From positions 1-11,346 of the forward strand of contig JADDQT010000039.1 in NCBI GenBank assembly GCA_016781225.1: a stretch of DNA of 11,346 nt, in the 5' to 3' direction. Position numbers and translations under genes: made by a program. The DNA comes from Actinomycetota bacterium (GTDB taxonomy: Bacteria > Actinomycetota > Acidimicrobiia > Acidimicrobiales > GCA-2861595). Below the pieces are notes generated by a model. It worked only from the letters and a program-made list of their open reading frames with translations, was not told the origin of the DNA and made no database searches. The number at the start of each line of letters is the position of its first letter. The first letter of the stretch is position 1. Shown one piece after another: positions 1 to 8,591 of the stretch.

Positions 1-279
1 GCCGAGACCTGCCTTCTCGGGCCGCCGCAGCACCTCGATCCTGCCGAGGCGTGCGGCTGCCTGTTCGGCCACGGCGGCGGTGTCGTCGGTCCCGGCGTCG
101 TCGACCACCAGGACGTCCGCCACCGGGACGGCGTCACGCAGGGCCTCGAGGACCCAGACGATGTTCTCGGCCTCGTCGTGGGTGGGCAGGACCACCAGAG
201 GACGCATCGAGGGAGGGGCCGTCGCCGCCGACGCCATCGCCTGCACGACGCCTGGGCTCACCATTGCATCGCTGATCAT
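1..279 (-). CDS. Glycosyltransferase family 2, polyprenol-phosphate mannose synthase-like (N-terminal part)
   Basis: The gene runs leftward off the window edge, so only the first 93 residues are visible. After a poorly conserved N-terminal tail, residues 28-40 read LVVLPTHDEAENI, the first strand and nucleotide-binding segment of GT-A glycosyltransferases. VLVVDDAGTDDTA follows at about residues 56-68, where the Asp pair belongs to the sugar-nucleotide site, and then RRPEKAGLG at residues 85-93. This pattern is typical of dolichol- or polyprenol-phosphate mannose synthases, which transfer mannose from GDP-mannose to a lipid carrier on the cytoplasmic membrane face. The start at 279 was chosen because GAGGG lies 6 nt upstream. 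In-frame ATGs at 264, 237 and 207 have weaker upstream sequence, and the conserved domain begins just after 207, so a shorter protein is possible. The family is secure. The exact acceptor is inferred, because the acceptor-binding part is outside the window. Confidence 0.85.
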   Translation of the reverse strand, partial: MISDAMVSPGVVQAMASAATAPPSMRPLVVLPTHDEAENIVWVLEALRDAVPVADVLVVDDAGTDDTAAVAEQAAARLGRIEVLRRPEKAGLG

Positions 280-356
280 GGCATGCCCTCGCCACGACCC
301 GGGATGGGGACCACCGCCCCGCCATTGCAGCTCTGCACATGACTCTTGTCGGTGAA

Positions 357-380
357 CGGGGGCTGGTGTCACAACCCCCG
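357..380 (-). terminator. GC hairpin after the 32-residue membrane protein gene
   Basis: CGGGGG (357-362) and CCCCCG (375-380) form a perfect 6-bp stem with a 12-nt loop. The hairpin lies 11 nt past the stop of the small leftward gene and before the glycosyltransferase start. No T-tract follows on either strand, so factor-independent termination is plausible but unproven. The rest of 280-391 shows nothing else recognisable. Confidence 0.4.
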
Positions 381-391
381 GCTCGGGGAGG

Positions 392-490
392 TCAGAGTCG
401 ACGGCGGCCGCGGTAGTAACGAGGGCCGCCGATACCGCCCAACAGGAGGAGGACGACCAGGACGACGAGGATGATCATCAGCAGTGACAT
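392..490 (-). CDS. 32-residue single-span membrane protein
   Basis: A short ATG-to-TGA frame encodes 32 residues. About 16 residues near the N-terminus are almost purely Leu, Ile and Val (MSLLMIILVVLVVLLLLGG). The tail is strongly basic (PRYYRGRRRL). By the positive-inside rule the short basic C-terminus would face the cytoplasm. This resembles the very small hydrophobic proteins often seen in actinobacterial and proteobacterial genomes; I cannot name a family with certainty. The ribosome site is weak: only GGGG about 12 nt upstream. The gene diverges from the Rv2629-like gene, whose start at 574 leaves 83 bp between them, and a hairpin follows its stop. A small hydrophobic frame could arise by chance, but the clean span plus basic tail favours a real gene. 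Function unknown. Confidence 0.6.
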   Translation of the reverse strand: MSLLMIILVVLVVLLLLGGIGGPRYYRGRRRL

Positions 491-573
491 GGCTGAGCTG
501 TGCCCCGCAGCAGGCAACCCGAAACCCGCCTGGTGATCCGCGCGGGACGCGTCGGACCGGGCAGACTGACCCG

Positions 574-1725
574 ATGGAACACTCGACCGCCACCCCCCGT
601 GTGGCCGTTACCGCAGCCGAGCTGAGCGACCTCGTGCTGGCCGACGGCCCTTTCCTGTCCGTGTATCTCACAACGGAGGCCGAGATCGACAACGCCGCTC
701 AGCGAGCCGAGCAGCGCTGGAGGTCTCTGCGCTCGACGCTGGCGGAGAAGGGCGCCCTCGAGGACGTCTTGGCGATGATGGACCCCCTCGTCGCCGACTC
801 TCACCTCATGGGTCAGTGCCTGGCGGCGTTCGCCACTCCAGGCGGTCTTCTCCACGTCGAACATCATCCAGAGCCACCCCCGCAGGACGTGGGCCGGTGG
901 GCGCCGCTTCCCCTGCTGACGCCGGTGCTGTCGTGGCGCCAGTCGTCGCCGGCCCACGTAGCCGTCCTCGTCGACCGGCGTGGCGCTGATCTGTTCGGCC
1001 TGCGGGCCGCCGCCCCCAGCGTGATGCGGGAGGTGAGAGGGCTGGACTACCCACTGGCCAAGACCTCGCAAGGGGGCTGGTCACAGCGCCGCTACGAGGA
1101 GCGGGTGCAGAACACCTGGGAGCATAACGCAAAGGCCGTGAGCGACGAGCTCGTGCGCCTCGTCGACCAGGTGGACGCCGAGCTGGTGGTGGCCGCAGGT
1201 GACGTCCGCGCCCTGCAGCTGCTCCGGGAAGCGCTTCCCAATGAAGTGCTGGACAAGCTCGAGGTGGTGAGCGGCGGGCGCTCCCCGGATGGGTCCATCG
1301 ACGCCGTGGTCGCCGACGTGGACCGGCTGGTGGAGGAAGTGGTGGCCCGAGAGACCGACATGGTGCTGGCCAAGTTCCGGGAGGAGCTCGCCCAGAGCGA
1401 CCGGGCCTGTGACGGTCCGGCCCGCACGTTGGAGGCGCTGGCTGGGGCCCAGGTGGAGACGCTCCTTCTCCACGACGACCCCGAAGACGACCGCCAAGGC
1501 TGGTTCGGACCCGAAGCGACCCAGGTGGCCGTCACCGAGGACACGGTGCAGGCGATGGGCGTGGACCATCCACGCCAGGCCCGTCTAGTCGACGTGGCCG
1601 TGCGGGCCGCTCTGGGTACCGGCGCACGGTTCCGGATGGTCCCCGGGCAGACGAGCGCCGACGGCCCGAGCGGCGGCCTGGGCGCCATCCTCCGGTGGAG
1701 CTCGGGCACAGGGGCGGCGTCATGA
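574..1725 (+). CDS. Rv2629-like / baeRF-type release-factor-fold protein (putative ribosome hibernation or rescue factor)
   Basis: The 383-residue product is close in length to mycobacterial Rv2629 (about 374). Its motifs belong to the bacterial homologues of archaeo-eukaryotic release factor 1 (baeRF/Vms1-like group). GGWSQRR begins at residue 167, at the place of the release-factor GGQ-type loop, and is followed by an RVQNTWEHNAKAV helix. A Rossmann-like segment (DAELVVAAGDVRAL) comes after it. The C-terminus GLGAILRW is also typical of the group. Known family biology, including the distant homologue Balon, suggests ribosome A-site binding in stress or dormancy; that role is inferred for this protein. 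The in-frame ATG at 484 was rejected because it would overlap the divergent small gene and add 30 residues with no family look. The ATG at 574 has only a weak GGACCGGG upstream. The gene overlaps the next one by 4 nt, suggesting translational coupling. Confidence 0.85.
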   Translation: MEHSTATPRVAVTAAELSDLVLADGPFLSVYLTTEAEIDNAAQRAEQRWRSLRSTLAEKGALEDVLAMMDPLVADSHLMGQCLAAFATPGGLLHVEHHPEPPPQDVGRWAPLPLLTPVLSWRQSSPAHVAVLVDRRGADLFGLRAAAPSVMREVRGLDYPLAKTSQGGWSQRRYEERVQNTWEHNAKAVSDELVRLVDQVDAELVVAAGDVRALQLLREALPNEVLDKLEVVSGGRSPDGSIDAVVADVDRLVEEVVARETDMVLAKFREELAQSDRACDGPARTLEALAGAQVETLLLHDDPEDDRQGWFGPEATQVAVTEDTVQAMGVDHPRQARLVDVAVRAALGTGARFRMVPGQTSADGPSGGLGAILRWSSGTGAAS

Positions 1726-2486
1726 GCCGGGCCGCCATCGTCACCGCCTCCGACTCGGGGATCGGCAAGGCCACCGCCGTGGCGTTGGCCGAGGCCGGTT
1801 GGGACGTGGGCGTCACCTGGCACGAGGACGAGGAGGGCGCCACGGGAACGGTTGAGGAGATCGAGGGGTTGGGCCGGCGGGCCGAGCTCCGCCGTCTCGA
1901 CCTCACCCAGCTTCCCGATGCAGCGGACGTGATCGACGAGTTGTCCGACTCCCTGGGTGGCCTCGACGTGCTGGTCAACAACGCCGGCACGGGATCCTCC
2001 TCCCCCTTCCTGGAGCAGGGCTTCGACGACTGGCGCCACGTCCTCGACGTCAACTTGAACGGCGCTTTCCTCTGCTCCCAGCGGGCGGCTCGGCGGATGG
2101 TGGACGGCGGGCGGGGAGGTCGGATCGTGAACGTCACCTCGGTGCACGAGCACGTGCCGCTCGCAGGAGCGGCGGCGTATTGCGCCTCCAAAGGAGGGTT
2201 GGGCCTGCTCACCAAGGTGATGGCCCTGGAGTTGGCCGAGCATGGCATCACCGTCAACACCGTCGCCCCCGGCGAGATCGCCACGCCGATGACCGGTCAG
2301 CACGACGAGGATCCCAAGGGGAAAGACCGGCCGGGGATCCCGATGGGTCGGCCGGGGGATGCCGCCGAGATCGCCCAGGCCATCGTCCACCTGGCCAGCC
2401 CCGAGGCCTCCTACACCACGGGCACCTCCTACGTCGTCGACGGGGGCCTGCTGCTGATGGCGGCCATGGCCAACAGGATGGGCTGA
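1722..2486 (+). CDS. Short-chain dehydrogenase/reductase, YohF-like
   Basis: This is a 254-residue classical SDR. The cofactor-binding motif is TASDSGIG (about residues 8-15), with Ala where most SDRs have the first Gly. The same substitution occurs in the E. coli YohF group, which also shares the ITWH/VTWH-DEEGA stretch and the VTSVHEHVPL stretch. NNAG is at residues 86-89, the catalytic Ser at 140, and Tyr153 with Lys157 form YxxxK. The length matches YohF (253). The expected reaction is NAD(P)H-dependent reduction of a carbonyl or oxidation of an alcohol; the substrate is unknown. The start at 1722 gives an ATGA overlap with the preceding stop; an earlier in-frame start at 1695 would add 9 residues before the conserved fold begins. 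No separate ribosome site is obvious, so translation may depend on the upstream gene. A hairpin follows the stop. Confidence 0.92.
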   Translation: MSRAAIVTASDSGIGKATAVALAEAGWDVGVTWHEDEEGATGTVEEIEGLGRRAELRRLDLTQLPDAADVIDELSDSLGGLDVLVNNAGTGSSSPFLEQGFDDWRHVLDVNLNGAFLCSQRAARRMVDGGRGGRIVNVTSVHEHVPLAGAAAYCASKGGLGLLTKVMALELAEHGITVNTVAPGEIATPMTGQHDEDPKGKDRPGIPMGRPGDAAEIAQAIVHLASPEASYTTGTSYVVDGGLLLMAAMANRMG

Positions 2487-2505
2487 CCGCCCGAGGTCTT
2501 CGCCC

Positions 2506-2528
2506 GGCCTCTGTAGCTCCTAGAGGCC
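2506..2528 (+). terminator. Hairpin between convergent SDR and DUF305 genes
   Basis: GGCCTCT (2506-2512) pairs perfectly with AGAGGCC (2522-2528) around a 9-nt loop. It begins 20 nt after the SDR stop and overlaps the last codons and stop of the convergent DUF305 gene. There is no T-tract, which is common for terminators in high-GC bacteria. It could serve both directions. Confidence 0.45.
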
Positions 2529-3068
2529 CACGAGCTCCTTCTCCATCTCCTCGATCTCGTGCTCCTGGCCCCGCTTGATCTCGGCGGCCAGCTTCTTGAC
2601 CTCCTTGTTCTCTCCCTTGTGCTCCGCCTCCTCAGCCATGGTTATGGCGCCCTTGTGGTGCTCGACCATGCTCTTCAGGAAGAGCTTGTCGAACTCGACA
2701 CCCCTGGTCTCCTCGAGCTCCTTCAGCTCCGGCTCGGAGAGCATGCCCGGGTGCATGGCCTTGGCCCCGCCGTGGGCATCATGACCACCGGCCTCCTCCT
2801 TCTTGACGCCCCACTCGTGGAGCAGCGTCTCCATGGTCTTGAGCTCTTCTTCCTGCTTGGTGGTGATGGTGGAGGCGATGGTCTTCACGTCGGGGCTGTT
2901 GGCGTGCTTGGCAGCCAGCTCGGACATGTGGATGGCCTGTTCGTGATGGGGGATCATGCCCTGAACGAACTCGACGTCGGCCTCGTTGTGCTTCTTGGCC
3001 TCCTCCTTGCTCCCGCACGCGGTCAGGGTCAGACCCAGCACGGCCAGCATGGCGACGAGACGCTTCAT
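2520..3068 (-). CDS. DUF305 lipoprotein, putative extracytoplasmic copper-binding protein
   Basis: The 182-residue product begins MKRLVAMLAVLGLTLTAC, a lipoprotein signal with lipobox LTAC and lipidated Cys18. The mature part has the two tandem helical halves of DUF305 (ferritin-like four-helix fold). One carries FVQGMIPHHEQAIHM (residues 34-48) and the other FLKSMVEHHKGAITM (130-144); the paired His and nearby Met residues are the presumed metal ligands. DUF305 genes often sit with copper-resistance genes, and this one diverges from csoR with an operator in its promoter, which strongly supports a periplasmic or cell-surface copper role. A strong ribosome site, AAGGAGGG, lies 8 nt before the ATG. 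Composition is unusual for so GC-rich a genome: by count 21 Lys, 3 Arg, 13 His and 10 Met. The exact function (copper storage, delivery or scavenging) cannot be read from sequence. Confidence 0.93.
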   Translation of the reverse strand: MKRLVAMLAVLGLTLTACGSKEEAKKHNEADVEFVQGMIPHHEQAIHMSELAAKHANSPDVKTIASTITTKQEEELKTMETLLHEWGVKKEEAGGHDAHGGAKAMHPGMLSEPELKELEETRGVEFDKLFLKSMVEHHKGAITMAEEAEHKGENKEVKKLAAEIKRGQEHEIEEMEKELVGL

Positions 3069-3102
3069 CTGCTTTGCCCTCCTTGTCGAACCAACGCGGA
3101 GG

Positions 3103-3132
3103 AATATACCCTCCCGGGGTAAAGTTTGTCAT
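3103..3132 (-). promoter_or_regulatory. Promoter of the DUF305 lipoprotein gene
   Basis: On the minus strand ATGACA (3127-3132, five of six matches to TTGACA) is followed after 18 nt by TATATT (3103-3108, matching TAnnnT). Transcription would begin near 3096, giving a leader of about 28 nt that contains the AAGGAGGG ribosome site (3077-3084). The spacer holds the CsoR-type operator, so repressor binding would directly block polymerase. Confidence 0.65.
3107..3121. promoter_or_regulatory. CsoR-type copper operator
   Basis: TACCC (3107-3111) and GGGTA (3117-3121) form an inverted repeat around a 5-nt GC spacer. This is the shape of known copper CsoR operators (TACCC...GGGTA pseudo-palindromes). 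It lies between csoR and the divergent lipoprotein gene, in the spacer of the lipoprotein promoter. TAAAGT at 3120-3125, a possible -10 for csoR, abuts it, so the site could control both genes. Confidence 0.75.
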
Positions 3133-3159
3133 TGCGGGAAGCACGAGGAAGAGGTTTGG

Positions 3160-3441
3160 ATGCAGGGCTACACAGCGCAGAGCGATGACTACCTGAAGCG
3201 GCTCCGGCGCATCGAGGGGCAGGTCCGAGGCCTGCAGCGGCTGATCGACGAGGACACGTACTGCATCGACGTCCTGACCCAGATCGCCGCCGTCAACAAG
3301 GCGCTTCACAGCGTGGCGGTCGGGCTCCTCCACGAGCACCTCGAGCACTGCGTCAGCGAAGCTGCCGCCAAGGGCGGCGCAGAGGCGTCCGCCAAGGTCA
3401 CCGAGGCCACGGCCGCAGTGGAGCGACTGCTGAAGTCCTGA
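3160..3441 (+). CDS. csoR: Copper-sensing transcriptional repressor CsoR
   Basis: This 93-residue all-helical protein has the CsoR/RcnR fold. LKRLRRIEGQVRGLQRLI (12-29) is the family signature helix, containing basic DNA-binding residues. The Cu(I) ligands are in place: Cys35, His60 and Cys64, with the 25- and 4-residue spacing of M. tuberculosis CsoR (Cys36, His61, Cys65), and Tyr34 precedes the first Cys. This C-H-C pattern marks the copper branch rather than nickel/cobalt RcnR or formaldehyde FrmR. When Cu(I) binds, such repressors leave their operator. The start at 3160 follows GAGG with 5-nt spacing and gives the standard N-terminus; the frame is open further upstream but runs through the operator. 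It diverges from the DUF305 lipoprotein across 91 bp. No copper ATPase gene is visible in the window. Confidence 0.93.
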   Translation: MQGYTAQSDDYLKRLRRIEGQVRGLQRLIDEDTYCIDVLTQIAAVNKALHSVAVGLLHEHLEHCVSEAAAKGGAEASAKVTEATAAVERLLKS

Positions 3442-3469
3442 CCGCGCGGTCGAGCAGCCGCCGGCCGAA

Positions 3470-5378
3470 TCAGGCGTCCTCGGCGAGCACGATCAGCGAG
3501 TCGTCGGGGCTGAGCGTCAGGGATCGTGACTTGGGCGGATTGAGGAATACGCCGAAGGTCTCGTCCTCGGACTGGGCGAGAGAGGCGATCCGGTACCCCC
3601 AGGACGATCTCCTCGCGCCTCCTCCCTGCCTCGACCAGCGACGAGAACCGAACGGTTTCCTCCGTCGCCAGGTAGGTGTTCGCCGGCCGCAGGTAGATCT
3701 CCGCGCCCTCCGCATCGAAGAGGTCGGCGAACAGGCCGAGCAGGTCCACGTTCTCCGACAGCTGCACGAGGAGGAGACTGCTCAGTCGCTCGCTCACCAC
3801 GAAATGGTCAGCGGTGGTCTGCGGCGCCAGGCGGACGTCGCGGACGTCGAGAAGCTCGGTGATCACGTGAACCGGCCGGTCGAGCGTGCACGCCGTCTGC
3901 AGCGTCTGCAGCAGTGTCATCAGGGCCCTGGCATCGGCCTGGGCCTCCGTGACGCCATGCCGGTAGCAGAGGATCATCACGTTGCCGTAATCGTCCTCAC
4001 GGAGGAGCCGATCCACGTCATCGTGATCCTTGCCGGCGTCCTCGAAGTGAGCAGACAGGTTGGCAAGCTCCTGGTGGATGCCGAGGGTGCCATCCCCTAC
4101 CAGGTTCGGATCGAGCGCAACCTTGACCTTGGACCCTGGCGAGACGTAGCGATCGAGCTCTCGGATGATGAGCGGACGGAGGTCGTTCCAGCCCAGGACG
4201 AGGATGCGCTCGGGCCCGGACTCGGTGCGGGCTCCGGTGGGAGGGGGCGTGGGAGGTTCTACGGCCGAGAAGCCGGTGAAGGTGATCTTGTCGTCGTCCT
4301 CGGCGATGGCGATGACCTGGTCGCCGGGACAGAGGACCGTTTCCATCGGGGGCTTCAGCTGGACTCGACCATCCGCGTAGCGCACGCCCATCACGGCGGA
4401 GGACTCGAAGGCGTTCAGGCAGTCACCGAATTCCACTCCCACCAGCGCCTTCTCCTCATGGAAGTAGATCTCGTCGCCATTGAAGTCGAGCAGTTCCTGG
4501 TAGACGACGCTGAGGCCCGGCTGGCGCGAGATCTGCGCCGTGACGTGGGCGATCACCTCGGCGGGCTGGATGACGACCACCTGATTGCCGGTCGCCGCCC
4601 GCAGTGCGTCGGCGTTACGGCGGTGGGCGACCTCGGCCACCACGGGCACGTCCCTGGGAACGAGCTCGTTGCCCACCAGCGCCAGCACGGTCTTTATGAC
4701 CTGGGCGTCCTGGTCGACCTCGGCTGGACCCAGGGCGATGACCGACTTGGCGTACTGGGGGTTGGCGATGGCCAGGTCGGCATGCTCGAAGGGAACGCCC
4801 GTCCGACAGAGGATGCGAACGTTGGCCGGTTCACCGACCCGGGAGCGGATCTGTTCGTCCATCTCGCTCTTCTCCACGGGTGCCAGGACGACGATCGAGG
4901 CCGATCGCTGGTTGGCGTTCGCCAGGAGAAGCTCCGACAGGATGGGGAAGATCTTCGGCGACCAGCCCAGCACCAACGTGTGACCCGTCTCCAGCACCAG
5001 GCTCTTCCCCCGCTGGAGCTCCTCCACTTTGGCGCTGATGGCGCTGGCCATGAGGCCGATGAGCGAGCTCACGATCAGGATCCCGCCCAAGGTGGCGACC
5101 AGGGAGATCACCCTGAATGGCCACCCCACGTCGGCCCCCATGGTGCCCGGGTCCAGCGTGCGCAGCATGTTGAGCCACAAGGACTCGATGAAGCCGACGC
5201 CCTCACCCTCCGGTCCTATGCCGGCAACCGTGGCCACCGTGGTCGTGAGGAGGATGAGGGCGAGCGTGGCCGCGCCCAGCCAGGCCACCATCCCAGTGGC
5301 GCCGCGGGAGAACAGGTTGTCGAGGCGGTACCGCAGGCGCTGCCGAATCGTGTACGGAACACGGCCCGTTGCGCCCAT
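3470..5378 (-). CDS. CASTOR/POLLUX-like ion-channel family protein with RCK/TrkA-N domains (frameshifted near C-terminus)
   Basis: A basic N-terminus (RQRLRYRLDNLFSRG) leads into a membrane span at about residues 29-54. The pore-region signature LNMLRTLDPGTMGAD (69-83) is followed by a second span at about 88-112. Two Rossmann/RCK-type domains follow: GHTLVLGW at 132 and RILVLGW near 390. This is the bacterial form of the plant CASTOR/POLLUX/SYM8 cation-channel family. As written, the frame breaks at about residue 594: after EEIVLG it enters a frame that reads on for about 100 unrelated residues to 3306, antisense to csoR. Removing one base from the C run at 3596-3600 restores GYRIASLAQSEDETFGVFL and ends at the stop at 3470, giving 635 residues, a normal family length. 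The start at 5378 lies 7 nt after TAGATT, suggesting a leaderless transcript; longer starts overlap the divergent gene. It may be a sequencing error or a real mutation. Confidence 0.85.
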
Positions 5379-5385
5379 GGGTGAG

Positions 5386-5413
5386 AATCTAAGGCCATGA
5401 GCCATGCCGTCAC
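5386..5413 (-). promoter_or_regulatory. Leaderless-type promoter of the CASTOR/POLLUX-like gene
   Basis: On the minus strand TAGATT (5386-5391) ends 7 nt before the ATG at 5378, so transcription would start at or next to the start codon. There is no ribosome site upstream of this ATG. A partial -35, GTGACG (5408-5413, four of six), lies 16 nt further up, inside the divergent coding region. Confidence 0.5.
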
Positions 5414-5945
5414 GCCGGGAGGTTCCAACGGTGGCGGTGCGGCGAGCTCGGGCCGGGTTGCCCGGCGTTGGATCAACGCCGTGATGCAAGAGGCCGATTG
5501 GGCGACCGCCTGGCTGCTCAGCGACGCCCCCTTCCGCCTGGCCCAGGTCCAGGCCTGGCTGTGGCCCCAGCGCGGTGAGCCGGAGCTGGTGAGTGAGAGC
5601 CTCGACGACGTGGCCGCCTCCCTGTGCGAGGAGGGCCCTGCTCATCCGCTCTGGGAGGAGTTCGCCGCCGTGGCCCTCGAGACCTACCACCGGACCTGGC
5701 AGGAGTTCGACCTGAGCCGGTGGGCCGTGGCAGCAAGGTCACGGCCCATGGGCCCGGGCTACGAGGTGGTCGTGTACACCCGGGAGGAGGGCGCGATCGT
5801 CCCGGACGGCGAGAGCCTCTACGTCGCCCGGCCGTTCCTCATGCACCGCACGGCAGGGAGATGGCTGGTGGCCCATGCCGGCAGCAACAAGCTGCCGGTC
5901 CCGGGCTGGCCACCGGAGTTCCCCGAAGCTTCCTGGGAGGGCTGA
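5397..5945 (+). CDS. Conserved-looking hypothetical protein, possible NTF2-like fold
   Basis: The 182-residue product is soluble, with no signal peptide or membrane span. It has a Gly/Ser-rich N-terminal tail of about 20 residues, then Trp-rich helices (RRWINAVMQEADWATAWLL; LWEEFAAVALETYHRTWQEF). A beta-rich C-terminal half follows, including GYEVVVYTREEG and FLMHRTAGRWLVAHAGSNKLP. Helices followed by strands ending in an R/GWLVAHAGS-type strand recall NTF2-like (SnoaL-type) domains, but I do not recognise a named family. Coding bias is clear: the opposite-strand frames are broken or low quality here. The ATG at 5397 is the first possible start; only AAGG lies directly before it, too close for a normal ribosome site. 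The gene diverges from the CASTOR/POLLUX-like gene with 18 bp between start codons and converges on clpB, whose stop is 24 nt away. Confidence 0.75.
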   Translation: MSHAVTPGGSNGGGAASSGRVARRWINAVMQEADWATAWLLSDAPFRLAQVQAWLWPQRGEPELVSESLDDVAASLCEEGPAHPLWEEFAAVALETYHRTWQEFDLSRWAVAARSRPMGPGYEVVVYTREEGAIVPDGESLYVARPFLMHRTAGRWLVAHAGSNKLPVPGWPPEFPEASWEG

Positions 5946-5969
5946 GCCGGACGGAGCCCAGAGTCGTGC

Positions 5970-8462
<2,493 letters not shown>

Positions 8463-8479
8463 CTCGTCCCATCCTCCTT

Positions 8480-8507
8480 TTCCGCCTATCTGCACTTCTG
8501 GGCGGAA
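8480..8507. repeat. Inverted repeat in the clpB leader/promoter region
   Basis: TTCCGCC (8480-8486) and GGCGGAA (8501-8507) are perfect inverted copies, 14 nt apart. One arm touches the clpB ribosome site (8473-8479) and the other overlaps the proposed clpB -10. It may be a protein-binding site or, if transcription starts upstream of 8507, an mRNA hairpin next to the ribosome site. Confidence 0.5.
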
Positions 8508-8531
8508 TAAACTTGAGTGTTCACTTGTCAA
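8504..8531 (-). promoter_or_regulatory. Probable clpB promoter
   Basis: On the minus strand a perfect TTGACA (8526-8531) is followed after 16 nt by TATTCC (8504-8509), a -10 lacking the last consensus T. The -35 is convincing; the -10 is weak. The -35 overlaps the hsp20 -35 on the other strand and the HAIR-like element. Confidence 0.5.
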
Positions 8532-8532
8532 C
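8512..8532. promoter_or_regulatory. Degenerate HAIR (HspR-type) operator
   Basis: CTTGAGT (8512-8518) matches the left HAIR half-site in all seven bases. After exactly 7 nt, TGTCAAC (8526-8532) matches the right half ACTCAAG at four of seven, including the core TCAA. It lies between clpB and hsp20, both classic HspR targets in actinobacteria, and covers the -35 boxes of both promoters. No hspR gene is in the window. Confidence 0.5.
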
Positions 8533-8553
8533 TACCTTGCCTTCATGTACATT
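8525..8553 (+). promoter_or_regulatory. hsp20 promoter
   Basis: TTGTCA (8525-8530, five of six) is followed after 17 nt by TACATT (8548-8553), a good housekeeping-type promoter. Transcription would begin near 8560 and give a leader of about 32 nt with the ribosome site AAAGGAG (8579-8585), 6 nt before the ATG at 8592. Confidence 0.65.
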
Positions 8554-8591
8554 CCCCGACCGTAAGGGACTGGGAGAGAAAGGAGCAAGCA

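Noticed and set aside
1092..2390. 432-residue minus-strand frame
   Set aside because: It is antisense to the Rv2629-like and SDR genes and shows His/Arg/Ser-rich shadow composition.
2559..3122. 187-residue Leu-rich plus-strand frame
   Set aside because: It is antisense to the DUF305 gene; the Leu runs are the complement of Lys/Glu codons.
3441..3452. GACCGCGCGGTC palindrome between csoR and the channel gene
   Set aside because: It is a perfect short palindrome without a loop; too GC-simple to call a terminator or operator.
3306..3469. C-terminal extension of the CASTOR/POLLUX-like frame to 3306
   Set aside because: It is reached only after the frameshift and runs antisense to csoR; the alternative frame ending at 3470 gives the expected C-terminus.
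3531..5384. 617-residue plus-strand frame
   Set aside because: It is the antisense shadow of the CASTOR/POLLUX-like gene and has no recognisable domain.
5379..5690. N-terminal extension of the CASTOR/POLLUX-like frame up to 5690
   Set aside because: It lies antisense over the 182-residue gene and has no family likeness; the conserved N-terminus begins just after the ATG at 5378.
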